Origin: Triatoma infestans
Lineage: Eukaryota > Arthropoda > Insecta > Hemiptera > Reduviidae
Reading direction: 5' to 3'
Length of the DNA stretch: 64,000 nucleotides
Assembly: GCA_011037195.1 (NCBI GenBank)
Contig: JAAEAF010014725.1
Location: forward strand, 1-64,000
The translations under genes were made by a program, and so were the position numbers. This document shows, one piece after another, positions 12,575 through 22,789 of the stretch. The notes beneath the pieces are model-generated. The model was not told the origin of the DNA. It saw nothing but the letters and a program-made list of their open reading frames with translations, and did no database searches. Each line of letters begins with the position of its first letter. Position 1 is the first letter of the stretch.

Positions 12575-13690
12575 GGAGATGGTATTGCATTTTATTATGC
12601 TGGACATGTCGTCGGGTTTGTGTTTGTTCGTGTTCAGGTGATTGGCATAATTTGACCCAGGCAAAAAAGGACGACTACTAGACGTACTAGAATAACTTGA
12701 AATATATAAACACAAGACATAAAACCTTATAAATGAACAGACAAAATTTGCAAGTGAACAACTATTCAAAACCATCTTCCCAAAATAACAATAAAACACG
12801 CAATAAACAATACACCTGAACCAAATAGTTTCTAAGTTTAAAAACCAAATAGATTTTAGTTTTAGTCTTAGACCTACTAGTTTTTAAGTCTGTACATACG
12901 AATCATAACTGCCTTTAAGGTGTACATAAGTGAATAATGTATTCAAGTCGAGAAAATAAAATAAAGCTTGTTTAACACACTTATGTAATAATTTTTTCAA
13001 TGATATATTTATAAAAGTCTGTACTTAAGCTAGTTTAGACTTGTTATATTTAGGCATGTAGAGAACTCATATTTAAGTATACATGCGTGCGTGGATGGCG
13101 CGTGTGAATGATGAAGGGTGAAATGCGAAATAATGTTAGGTCATCAAACAACCTGCTTATATAGATTGGATTGAGGATTGATTGATTGTTTGTTTATTTT
13201 GTTTAACAAAATATTATTCATTTATCTATAATATCTTACGATCATTCAATTCGTATTTTATCATTTCTTGTCAGTGACTATTTCTCAGCAGCCCACGGCT
13301 GACACAGTGTTATTTCATGCTGTTATAAATAAATAAATATAATAGTAAGATAGTATGGGTAATTAATGGTAAAGCGAATCTCCTTCAATACAACGTAGTT
13401 TAAGTTATAGACCCCACGTGTTGGATGTTTCCATTTTTAGAGAAAAATTTGCCCTTTAAAGGCCCAAACATGTGTTTTTTCCCACTCAGGTACCATCCTT
13501 CTCCCCCTCTTGACCTAGGAAGGCATTTAACAAAAACATTTAAAGACCAGTCAGTGTATAAACTAAATTTGCTCTGTGCAAATCTGTGTTATCACACTGT
13601 TTGACAAAAAGCCGTCCTGATAATGGGCGAACGCCCGAAACTGGTCGATGACCACAAAAAGAAGTAGGCTATCATGGAAAATATCTTTGA
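12575..13690 (+). pseudogene. Penelope-like element 3' part with terminal repeat
   Basis: The stretch 12640-12900 matches 23110-23380 in the other PLE copy, the tail of the GIY-YIG endonuclease frame (I-x-Q-L-E-I-Y-K-x-K) and its 3' UTR. At 12575-12660 the preceding endonuclease segment is present in the opposite orientation, so a small local inversion has occurred. From about 13390 the terminal repeat follows (CCCCACGTGTTGG, TTTGCCCTTTAA) and ends with a ribozyme-like core. No open frame survives. Confidence 0.7.
13617..13641 (+). ncRNA. Hammerhead-like core, one base off consensus
   Basis: CTGATAA (consensus CTGANGA), stem GGGCG/CGCCC and GAAAC. The A at the sixth core position would be expected to impair cleavage. 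The homologous motif at 23818 keeps the consensus. Confidence 0.55.
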
Positions 13691-13818
13691 TGCTTTCCAG
13701 CTCTGCGGAACTAACCAACCACAAGTAATATAATTGAAAATGTGGTTGGGTCCGCAATGCCGGATAACATCCGGTATATTATTCGTCGTAGCATGCATAT
13801 TGGTTTTGTTCCTGACCG

Positions 13819-13844
13819 GTTTCGGATATTCATCCATCGTCAAA
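13819..13844 (-). ncRNA. Hammerhead-like core, left arm
   Basis: Reverse strand TTGACGA (first core base changed from C), stem GGAT/ATCC and GAAACC. It mirrors the core in the right arm. Confidence 0.45.
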
Positions 13845-14002
13845 GCAAATTTACTAAGTTCATGTAGAGTTCACTTCAACGAAATGTTTCTGTAGACTCA
13901 CACTTGTTGGTTGTATATATTTGGGGGAAGGTTAACCAACAAGTGTGAGTTTACAGAAACATTTCGTTGAAGTGAACTCTACACGAACTTGGTAAATTTG
14001 CT

Positions 14003-14027
14003 TTGACGATGGATGAATATCCGAAAC
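14003..14027 (+). ncRNA. Hammerhead-like core, right arm
   Basis: TTGACGA, stem GGAT/ATCC, GAAACCGGTC. The homologue at 28098 has the consensus CTGACGA. Confidence 0.45.
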
Positions 14028-14095
14028 CGGTCAGGAACAAAACCAATAAGCATGCTACGACGGATAAAATACCGGAAGTAATATAATTATTTGTG

Positions 14096-14619
14096 GTAAC
14101 AAAAAAAAATGAAATAAGGTAAAAAAAAAAAGGAAAACACTATATATATATATTGTGTTTGTTCCTTTTTTATATTTTTTATATTCGTATATACACACAC
14201 ACAAAAATAAATATAAAAATCAGTTCAAAAATTTTGAAGATAAAATTAACTCATAAATTAAGAAAGCAATATATATAATTTTTTTAGGGGGTCGAACTTG
14301 ACAAGGCGTTAAACCTGACCTTAATATTTATTTATTTTTTTTTAAACCAGAATTCCGGCTAAACTGCATACTTAGTCCAAGTTTACAAAGTAAAGTGGTC
14401 CTTGATCTTATATACAAAATAAAATTAACCAAATATAAAGTTTTTAACATTCCTTGAAGAACTTGAAGACATCTTTCAATTTTATTACATCCGTTATAGT
14501 GATCGATACGTAATTTCAAAGATTCATTATTGTGAAATAAAGGAATAAGTTACTTTTTTTTTTTTGTTAAATTTAGTTGTAATTAAGAATGAAATAGGGA
14601 AGTCACAATCAAATCTCCC
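14096..14619. other. AT-rich interval
   Basis: Contains (TA)n and (CA)n microsatellites near 14145-14205. No gene or known repeat is recognised. Confidence 0.4.
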
Positions 14620-14990
14620 CCCCTCGTTTTATTATGTAAGCGGAAGTATTACGATCTTAGCAAATTTTGAAAGTTGAGTTTTCACCGGAAGTATCTGTTT
14701 TAAAGAAAGAAAAAATTTTTTGTTTAGAGAATGGTCTGGTGAGTTGTGAGAATGTGTGTATGTGTGTGGCGCGCGTATGAACAAAATATCTCAAAAACGA
14801 AAAATCGCGGGAAGCTCAAATTTGACATTTTGTTTATGTACTAGAAGTGCCAACTTACTGAATTTTTTTTTTTTTAGTTTATAGTGATTTTCTCAAAATT
14901 GGCTAGAACGATTTTTTTTTAAATTTCGCAAACAATCTAGTGCCTACCATTTTTATTTCAAGCATTTTTACTGGGATTTTTTTTGGTTTT
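14620..14990 (+). repeat. HP1 repeat, diverged copy
   Basis: Shares GAGTTTTCACCGGAAGTATC, the GTGTGTATGTGTGT tract, CTCAAAAACGAAAAAT and the TTTCTCAAAA..GGCT block with HP1 in order, with many substitutions. An old copy. Confidence 0.6.
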
Positions 14991-15040
14991 GGGTTCTGAG
15001 GGCAACAGCAAGGTTAAGCTTAACACTAAAGTATCACTTC

Positions 15041-15454
15041 ACTATGGCCGCAAGGGGTATCTGTTGCATGCAGTTATTTGGGAAGTAGCGTCCCCACGGG
15101 TTACCACAGCTCAGTACTCCATGCACTTCTTCAGAACAGTATACAATACACTTAAACTACATACACCTACACTTTATAGACAAGGACAAACACAGTTACA
15201 CAAACTAGGGTCTCCGCCCCTAATTAATTGGCATAAGCTAAGGGAGAAGGAACGGATTAGCAGTAGTAGCGTGCTGGACTAGCAACGCGGAGGTCTTGAA
15301 TCCAGCATGCTGACCTTAGATTTTCTACAGACTTCTTGTCTGTAGATAGAGGACATTGCTCGGAGAAAGGCCGGCAGTGCACTGAGAAGGCTCCGGGTGG
15401 GGCACAATAGATCTTTCATTACAATAATCCCCTATAACAATCTAATCTAATCTA
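15041..15454 (+). repeat. SINE family A copy with (TCTAA)n tail
   Basis: Leader (15054-15225), tRNA-like head (about 15250-15310, damaged at the B box), core, then GGCACAATAGATCTTTC and the tail TCTAATCTAATCTAA (15440-15454). The 3' flank CTGTATTAAGAG matches the target duplication of the sister copy in the inverted arm at 25-26 kb. The matching 5' flank is absent here, so the left edge was cut by the rearrangement. Confidence 0.85.
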
Positions 15455-16125
15455 ACTGTATTAAGAGGAGTAAGAGAAAGTGTCAGAGGAGTGTGTGTGT
15501 TTCTCGCCACATTGTTTTCAACAAAACCGTGAAATAAGATAGCTTCGAAAATTTGAACCAATCACAATATTCCTTCTTATAGCTCTAGGAAGTAATAAGA
15601 TTGACAGACTCAAAGTACCGTAAGTTATTTATTCCCAATGTCGAAATAATATACCTACAATATTTTCTCTTAGAGATATAAGAGAAAACAATAACTGATT
15701 TCTTAGTTTCGATTGTTTACTTTACCCAGTTTCTTATTAATTAAACATTCATTTCATATGTCAACAATAAACAATGGATAGAGATTTGTGTTTACAATGT
15801 TAATCATTAAACGGTGATATCTTTAGTGAACACAACTATATTATTTCAACATAATAAAACTAAATATAAATTAAAATGGAATTTCACTAGTGGCAATGTT
15901 TAAACTTAATAACTTATCTATAATTTAATATTTAAATTAATACAGTATTGATAATTTGTTAGTTATGATGAAAACTTTTTCATCAACTAATTATTATTAT
16001 TTTTTTAAACAAATAGAAAGCTATATTGTTTTCATTTCATTTACATAATTCATATTATATTTAATTTAATATAAAAATAATACTTCCTCTTTGACCAGTA
16101 AAAGAGAGTAAATAAATAGATATGT
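15054..16125 (+). repeat. Inverted duplication 1, left arm
   Basis: The whole segment, SINE plus 660 bp of AT-rich sequence, reappears in reverse complement at 25220-26254 with few differences. Both arms hold the same SINE insertion at the same place, so this is a duplicated locus and not two independent insertions. Confidence 0.9.
15455..16120. repeat. HP1-related AT-rich element
   Basis: Its left edge reads AGGAGTAAGAGAAAGTGTC and its right edge ACTTCCTCTTTGACCAGT..AGAGAGTAAAT. Both resemble the hairpin end of HP1. Near 15560-15600 TTCGAAAATTTGAACCAATC and a second imperfect hairpin recall HP1 again. The interior is AT-rich and unlike HP1. It may be a distant HP1 relative. Confidence 0.45.
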
Positions 16126-17093
16126 CCCTAGTTAACTGGCGAAAGCCAAGCGAGAAGGAAGGGATTAGCTCAGTGGTAGTGCGCTGGACTAGCAACGCAG
16201 AGGTCCCGGGTTCGAATCCAGCATGCTGCCCTTATTTTTTTCTCTTCTCTAGAAGCCTCTACAACTCACTGGTGATGGACATTCTTCCCGTGATACCCCT
16301 TTCCTCTTGGTACTGGGGGGTGGGCAGTTTTAGGACCGTACCTACCCTCTCGGGTTTACCAGTGCCCTGTTGCAAGCAACGGGATCGTTTAACAAGAGAG
16401 GAATATCAGAGAGGAAAGAATGTTAGTGCAACACCTCTCCATGGCGGAAATACCGAGGCACGCCCCCGCTTGACCAGCGCGCAAAATGATCCCCACAAAG
16501 TGGTCACACTTCACTCCCAGAAGCTAGGGATGCACCCCCTAGCAGGCTCTGGTGATCGCGCACACCCAGCAAACGCGCATCCAGCTACGAGCTGGCACCG
16601 GGGTTTAATTTATATTGCGAGTCTTCTCCTCCCGCTCAACTCCATGACCTCGGTCATTGGAGTTGTTGGTTAAAACACGGCCACTATGAATCCAACCTCA
16701 ATTGTAAGTAATTTGGCTTGGAAACCGGTGCTTGCACCCGTAGTTCAGTATTTCAATACTAACTGATCGCACGCTCGATGGAACTACATATTCCATCTAC
16801 TGATTCCTGTCCATTGCCTCAAGTACAGGGATTTCAGTAACCCAGGATACTTACAGGCAACCCTACAAGGGGAAAGGATCAGGATAGGATTGGTCGGGGT
16901 GAGGGATTCCAACCTGGAGAGCCAGAGGCTGATTGCACCCCGAAGGGAGGGCGATGGTGACGTCACATACCCACTCCCTTCCGGTGATATATATATATAT
17001 ATATAGTAGCTAGAGAACACTGCTTGGAAGCCGACTGTGCATTTGAGAAGGCTCCGGGGGGGCACAATAAATCTTTCAGGTCACAGTGCAATA
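16126..17093 (+). repeat. SINE family A copy split by an insertion
   Basis: The head is the best preserved in the window: A box TTAGCTCAGTGGTAG (16165-16179), loop CTAGCAA, and B box GGTTCGAATCC (16209-16219). The core stops after GGTGATGGACA at 16274 and resumes at GTAGCTAGAGAACACTG (about 17006), ending with GGCACAATAAATCTTTCAGG. The 730 bases between are foreign. Confidence 0.85.
16275..17005 (+). mobile_element. Unidentified GC-richer insertion ending in (TA)n
   Basis: It sits inside a SINE and is much richer in GC than its surroundings. It ends in a (AT)n tract (16987-17005), like the 3' microsatellite of several non-LTR retrotransposons. No protein family is recognised in any frame. 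It could be a 5'/3' UTR fragment of a LINE. About nine SINE bases are missing at the junction. Confidence 0.45.
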
Positions 17094-17264
17094 ACTGGGT
17101 AAATTAGTTTTTGCCGCCATAAAAAAGTCTATGACATCACGCTGTTTTCCGAAACCAATCGATGATGACAAAATAAAGAAGGGCTATCATGGAAAAAAAA
17201 CTCTACAGGGACATGATTGAATGTTTAAACAATTACAGACACTACACTGAAAATTATGGATCAA

Positions 17265-17388
17265 AAATACGAATCCGGCAATGTCCGGTGATGATCAGTG
17301 TGGTCTGTAACGAGAGAACTCGGAACCCGGAGGCCAGCCATTGCACTGAGAAGACTCTGGACGCCAAAGATTATAGATTAGGTTAATG
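17265..17388 (+). repeat. SINE family B core fragment
   Basis: Carries TGTCCGGTGATGATCAGTG, GTCTGTAACGAGAGAAC, CCCGGAGGCC and CACTGAGAAGACTC in core order. The tail is decayed (ACGCCAAAGAT). Confidence 0.65.
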
Positions 17389-17836
17389 CTAGAAGAAGAT
17401 GACGGACATTTCAAAGTTATCAACAAAAAAAAAATGTTATTTTTCGAAATAAAAGATATTTTCATTTATTCCAGAAACAAAATACAAATACACTACACTT
17501 GGCCGTCTCTCTCCTACTATGGTAGGAAAGATGACGCACCATAGGAATGAGAGGGCCGTTATCTTTCCTCTAGGAAAGAAACATGGCTGATCGACATCAA
17601 ACTTGGTTAACACCATGGCTATGAGTCCAACTTTATTGACAGCGTGAAAATGTTTCATTTCAATGGCAATTAATATCTATATATGTGAGGCGGGTGTTGG
17701 TGTAGTGGTTATGAGCATGAATTTGTAAGTGGGAGGGGACCCCAGTTTGAGTCCAGCGTATAACTGCTAAATTTTATATTTGTTTAAAAAATGTTAACAG
17801 TAAATAGTGCTTCCGCCCACCGTCCACGACACCTAA

Positions 17837-18368
17837 AGCCGGCCATACACTTTACGGTCTACCGTACGATAAAACTGTGCAGTTTTGCCTGCGCAGGCAA
17901 ACCGGAGCACGTGTGGGAATAGACCTGTGCAGGTTTTTGAGTCTGCAGCGGCGGCCGGAGCAAAATCGAAAATCAATTCTTTCGAGTGAGACCGTACGGT
18001 GAATGTGGGCGTGTCCTCCGGCCGCCTGCACATTCCGCGCTAGTGAATTTCCAGTTTCTGTCTAGGGAGGTCGTTAGTTGTTACACAAAAATTCATTAAA
18101 TACCTATGACTATAATATTTCCTTTTCATTAACCAATCTTTACACCACTTTGTTCGCTTCCTTTTCATTGTTTTTGTATTATTTTTTAAAATTAACGCAG
18201 GGCCTGTCAACGCGAGTGCGTCATCGTCTTCAATCAACACCATAGCGAAACTGTGAACCTTTCCGGCATACCGGAGTATCCCCACACACGCTACGACATC
18301 CAGTTTGCCTGCTCAGGCAAAACTGCACAGTTTTACCGAACGGTAGACCGTAGCGTTTATGGCCGGTT
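17837..18368. mobile_element. PIF/Harbinger-type MITE
   Basis: A 532 bp insertion with terminal inverted repeats of about 69 bp, roughly 88% matched (outer bases AGCCGGCCATA and AACCGGCCATA). Left flank TAA, right flank TTA. The empty site in the other SINE D copy reads CCTAATTTGG, so a 3 bp TAA duplication with one later change fits. A 3 bp T-W-A duplication is the rule for PIF/Harbinger. The interior holds a remnant of transposase coding sequence on the minus strand. Confidence 0.75.
18040..18285 (-). pseudogene. Harbinger transposase N-terminal remnant
   Basis: An 81-residue frame with an acidic patch (IEDDDALAL), a basic patch and KRTKWCKDWLMKRKYYSHRY. This layout resembles the N-terminus of insect Harbinger transposases (acidic start, R/K-rich patch, W-x-x-x-W-L-x-x-R). 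No DDE nuclease domain is present. The assignment rests on motif style and on the TIR and TSD of the element around it. Confidence 0.5.
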
Positions 18369-18599
18369 TTATTTGGTAGTTGGACGTTAAGCCCGGCCTG
18401 AAAAAATGGGCATTACTTTACTTTTTTACTTGACATATATATATATATAAATGAATGTCCGTTGTATGTAATGGCATATATCGAGAATTAATTACTCAAA
18501 TGTCGTCAAATTTATATATGTTGTTGAGGCTGAGGTATAGATTGTTTTTAGTATACATTTCCAAAAGTTACGAAAAATCTGTTTTTTTCGCAAGCTTAC

Positions 18600-19765
18600 G
18601 TCCGATCACAAAAGTATATTGCTTTGGCTATTACTTCTTCTACTATCGCAGGTACTTTATTGGATGGTGAAAGAACAGCTTATTCTGCTGGAAAATTACC
18701 ATTGAATAACCAATTCAATGACATACCATCATGGTATGTCATATTTCATACCAATTCAATGACATATTTCGAAAAATTCAGGAATGGCTGCAATTCTCAT
18801 TTCATGTAAAAATAATTGTATGGAACGAATGTACTATGGGCAAGTCATTAGAAGTACTCAATCGAACATTACAAGACTTGAGAGAATCTGCTCAGCCTTT
18901 TGGCGGTTTACTTATTTCATTATCTGGTGATTTCCATCAAACATTACCAGTTATTCCACGTCCAACACCTGCTGACGAACTGAAGGCATGCTTAATAAAA
19001 GCATCTTATTTATGGGCACATGTCATCAAACTAAGTTTAACTATAATGTGCTTGTACATCTACAAAATGATGACAGCAGCTAAGTTTCGTTCAAGCTATT
19101 AGATGTTGGTGAAGGAAAAATACCAGTCGATGAAACCACAAATGTATTACATTGCCAAACAGTTTCAACAATTCGATTGACACTAAATAGAATTTGATTC
19201 AGAGTATTTTTCTATTTATTGAACAAAATTTGCAGAAATCATCAATGGTTAGCAGAACGTGCAATATTGGCTGCCAAAAATGTTGACGTAATTGACTACA
19301 TTAAAATTCAAGACATAATCCTGGCGAAACATTTAAATTCCAATCAATAGATACTGTTATGAATCAGGATGAATCAGCTAATTATCCCATTGAATTTTTA
19401 AACTCACTTGATTTGGCAGGTTTGCCACTTCACATTCTGCATTTGAAAGTTGGTGCTCCTATTATCCTACTACGAAACATCGACCCACTACGTCTCGACG
19501 CAATGGAACTAGACTTGCCATGAAAAATAACTAATGAATAATGTTTTAGAAGCAACCATTTTAATTGGCAAATTCAAAGGTGAAAACATTCTACTGCCCC
19601 GCATCCCCATGATACCTATAGAACATCTTTTGAGTTTAAACGATTGCAGTTTCCGGTACGGTTCGCTTCCGCCATGGCCATCAACAAATCAAGGCCAATC
19701 ACTTAAAGTGTGCGGAGTAAATTTGGAAAGCGCGAATGTTTTTCACATGGTCAACTGTGTTTTTT
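18600..19765 (+). pseudogene. Helitron helicase (PIF1-like), broken
   Basis: In order, over several frames: AITSSTIAGTLLDGERTAYSA (helicase motif Ia region), KIIVWNECTMGKS (Walker B, normally D-E-C, here N-E-C), GGLLISLSGDFHQTLPVIPR (motif III), PADELKACLI, then in the C-terminal part NVLEATILIGKFKGENILLP and QGQSLKVCGVNLE. These blocks are specific to Helitron helicases. Multiple stops and frameshifts occur, and the Rep/HUH nuclease part is absent. Confidence 0.85.
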
Positions 19766-19792
19766 TTTTTTTTTTTATACGCATCTCTCTTA

Positions 19793-19928
19793 AAGACAAC
19801 ACTGTCCATCACCGGACAGTGAGTGTAGAGGCTCCAGGAAGAGAAATCTAAGGGTAGCACGGCTGATTCGAACCCGTGATCTCCGCGTTGCTAGTCCAGC
19901 GCGCTATCACTGAGCTAATCCCTTCAAC
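19793..19928 (-). repeat. SINE family A fragment
   Basis: Minus-strand head and start of core: A box TTAGCTCAGTGATAGCGCGC, loop CTAGCAA, B-box-like GGTTCGAATCAGCC and GGAGCCTCTACA. Inserted in the Helitron beside a T run. Confidence 0.75.
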
Positions 19929-20179
19929 TGTATATAGCTGGCACGCGAGTAGACAAACCTTCCTCATTGTATATATACATGCCTCAAAGGCAGAACAATG
20001 AATATTGTGTATCAAAAAGCATTGCAATAAGAAAAGTAATTTTTTCATTTGAAAAGCGTTACAATCAAAATATTATTTTTAACAAAACATATACATTTTT
20101 TTCTGTAAATGACATACGAAAATATATGATTTTTTTTTTTTTAATTCACTCTTATTATTTGTCATTTCAATAAATATTT

Positions 20180-20320
20180 TCTCTTCCTAGGAGCCCCTAC
20201 AGCTCACTGTCCGGTGATGGGACAGTGTTGTCTGTAACGGGAGAACACTGTTTGTCCGGAGGCCGGCAGTGCTCTGAGAAGGCTCCGGGCGCAAAAGACC
20301 ACAGATGTTGAGACGCCTTA

Positions 20321-20367
<47 letters not shown>
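20180..20367 (+). repeat. SINE family B fragment with long poly(A)
   Basis: Core from CTTCCTAGGAGCCCCTACAG through GGAGGCCGGCAGTGC to GACGCCTTAAAATT, then about 40 A residues (20325-20367). The pure A run suggests a fairly recent insertion. Confidence 0.85.
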
Positions 20368-20369
<2 letters not shown>

Positions 20370-20447
20370 AATTCGAATACAATAAATTGACGTTTTTACT
20401 TTCAAATATGTATTAGGGGCCACCAAAGCGGACCGGGTACAGCTAGT

Positions 20448-21591
20448 AGTATATAAAAATTTACTAATGCGTTATGAAAATTCAGGTATTCACCAGATAT
20501 AGGCTGATGCGTATAATATTCGTAGAATACAGAAGAACACACTAAATAACCGAAGAATTTTGCAATTCGTTCGCTTCTAATCTCTCTACCTTTCGACTAA
20601 CTTGCATGGCGCCACTGGTGGCAAACAAGAGAAGTAAAGTCTGCGCATTTTTCCCTACCACCGTCATCTCTCCTAAATTTACCCTATAGAAAAATCGTAT
20701 ATATAAGTTAAATATTAAAATAAAAGTTCTCATGAAAATATCTGCAGATATTTCAGTAAAGTTTATGGGCAAACAAAAATTAAAAAACATTTTGATATGT
20801 ATCGATAGCAGCTATATATCGGATAGTCAACATAATAAAGCTTTTCGCCGTATAAAAAAATCTTTGTTTTCAAATCAATTTAGGTGATTGTGAAAAAGGT
20901 TTGATTTTGTTGAAAAATGTATATAGTTTGATTGAAATTATGATTAATTTAACTGAACTAGGTTACAATGTAATCGGCCATATTTGTTTTAGTTTCAGCA
21001 CATACCCTTGACCTATCTACGTGCCGATTTAAAACCACTAGAAAGTTAGGAATTTGACATTGCGCTTGTATATTGTATGATTAATGGTTTTAGGGACCCC
21101 AATATCTTCTACAAAGGATATTGTAATTGAAATTGACGCAGTAATACCGTTCGCTCTAGAAAATTTTCGCTGACGTGAGCTAGTTAATGATTAAGGAAAT
21201 TTGAAAGAGTTATTATTATTATTATTATTATTATTACAACGGCAAGGTTTGCCACAAGTAATAAGTGGTTTAGACAATTTAGGTCTACCACGGACCATAT
21301 CTCTTCCATGAGAATGATGATGGAAAAACTTATCAATATGACGTTACTCTCCATCATCTATTCATCGACTTCCAATAGGCTTATGACAGTCTGAAGAGAA
21401 AGGAGTTGCTTTCAATTTCTTGCGTTTTTTTCCCTATAAAAGCACCGACGAATTTCTTTAAAATTTAATGTACTAACTATGAATATAGAGACATATCACT
21501 TTCGTTTGAAATTTTTTCCCAATAAAGTTCATTTAAAGAAATTGAAGGAGAGATTATGCTTTGCTCAAATAAGACATTTGTTTTGAAATGT
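20448..21591. other. AT-rich interval with (ATT)n tract
   Basis: An (ATT)n tract at 21211-21236 is followed by a CAACGGCAAGGTTTGCC segment, which might be an I-type LINE 3' end on the minus strand. Nothing coding is recognised. Confidence 0.35.
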
Positions 21592-21950
21592 AGATTAGAT
21601 TAGATTTGAACGGTGAAAGCGACCCACAATAATACGTCCATTGTGGATCCCCTAAAATTATAGCACATTATAGCACTTCAGCTTCGCCCTCTTAATCAGG
21701 CCTAGCAAAGCTGAGAGCGACTCCGTCCAGAAGCTCATGGCCCTAGTTGAAGAAACCTTATTCTCGACAGGCCGGCACACTCACAAAGGTTTCTTCCTCA
21801 GTCTTGCAGAATCTGCCTAACGCATTAGCCACAAGTAACAAGTGGTGCATATGCCTATTCAGGCTACAATGCTCTATTAGTAGACACACTATTAGCCTTA
21901 TATCCTTACGGCTATCACTCAATAGATCCCTGGTAAATTCTGCGTTAATT
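21592..21950 (-). pseudogene. RNase H LINE 3' end with (TCTAA)n tail
   Basis: Reverse-complement relative of the LINE at 38428-39089: tail AGATTAGATTAGATTT at the left edge, then the CCACAATGGAC-type 3' UTR, the CTCAGCTTTGCTAGG segment and the coding stretch around the zinc knuckle. It is diverged, with small deletions. The ~300 bases that follow (21951-22254) show only a GGCGCC-repeat pair near 22100. Confidence 0.75.
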
Positions 21951-22337
21951 TTTCAATAATAGTGTAAATATTTTTTAGCTTTTAGACATAAACAACATAA
22001 ATACGCTAAGCATTGCAAAATTTAGCGAACGAAAAAATCGATATGTGAAATTTGAATATTTAATACATCAATATTTTTCTCTTAATCTTACAGCCAAAAT
22101 GGCGCCCCTAAATTTTGGCGCCCTGGACAAATGTACGGGTTGCCCGCCCCTAGAGCAGGCGCTGCTTAATATACGTTGCTACTTGCTACTGTCACAGGAG
22201 GTTAATCTTCGACGCTTCTGATACTCACAATATCCGTCAAATAGATTACAACTTGTTGTGTTGGTTGGTTCCGCAAAGCTGGAAAGCATCAGGGACATTT
22301 TCCGTGGTAGCCTGCTTCATTTTGTGGTCAACGACCG

Positions 22338-22362
22338 GTTTCGGGTGTTCGCCCATCTTCAG
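22338..22362 (-). ncRNA. Hammerhead ribozyme core (PLE type I)
   Basis: Minus strand CTGAAGA, stem GGGCG..CACCC, GAAACCGG. Consensus core bases kept. Confidence 0.6.
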
Positions 22363-22789
22363 GATACATTTTTCAGACAGTGTGACAACACAGACTTGCA
22401 CAGAGCAAAGTTAGTTTACACACTGACTGGTGTTGTTTTAACTGTATTTAAAACTAAACTCTTAAATAGGTCAAGGGGTATGTCAGCTGGGTGGGAAAAC
22501 ACGTGTTTGGGTTGTTAAAGGGCAAATTTTTCTTACAATGGAATACACAGAAAAGCAACTACCTCCGATGCTATCATACCGCACAATTCCAACGACCCCA
22601 ACCAACACAAACTAGCTGCACTTAGACATCTGACGAACAGGCTTGAATAAACACCCCTCACACCCGTGAACCACGCACAAGAATTGCAGACAATCTACAA
22701 AATAGTGAGAACAATGGGTACAATGCGAACTTCGTTAATAAACTCCTCAAAAACGAACCACACCACCGAAATAGGACTGACAAAGAAAC

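Larger units (their letters stand above)
13765..14095. repeat. Inverted pair of PLE type II termini
   Basis: Arms of about 135-140 bp (13780-13915 and 13945-14080) are almost perfect inverted copies, with a ~25 base spacer ending in GGGGGAAGGTTAACC. Each arm contains GCATGC..ACGACGGAT, a hammerhead-like block and CACTTCAACGAAATG. Related single arms or pairs occur at 26.4, 28.1 and 47.9-48.1 kb. A transcript would fold into a long hairpin. Confidence 0.8.
17688..18420 (+). repeat. SINE family D copy interrupted by a Harbinger MITE
   Basis: The head GTTGGTGTAGTGGTTATGAG (A box) and GTTTGAGTCCAGC (damaged B box) and the body GTCCACGACACCTAA match the complete copy at 31971-32161. The sequence breaks at 17836 and resumes at about 18369 with TTTGGTAGTTGGACG and CATTACTTTACTTTT. 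The intact copy shows the unoccupied site. Confidence 0.85.
18433..20446 (+). mobile_element. Helitron, degenerate
   Basis: Starts near the ATATATATATATAAATGAATG stretch, which resembles a Helitron 5' end, and stops at ACCGGGTACAGCTAGT (CTAG at 20443-20446), a typical Helitron 3' terminus. Between them lies helicase coding sequence. SINE A and SINE B fragments are inserted in the 3' third. The 5' terminus is less certain than the 3' one. Confidence 0.75.

Noticed and set aside
16161..16235. Apparent tRNA-Ala gene with good A and B boxes
   Set aside because: The anticodon stem does not pair, the sequence continues into a repeated core and tail, and five other copies share that context. It is a SINE head.
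16122..16673. 183-residue open frame
   Set aside because: It crosses from a SINE head into the unidentified insertion. The frame is open because of GC-rich repeat composition, not coding constraint.
22090..22190. GC-rich GGCGCC repeat pair as a MITE end
   Set aside because: There is a short inverted pair only. No second end or target duplication was found.
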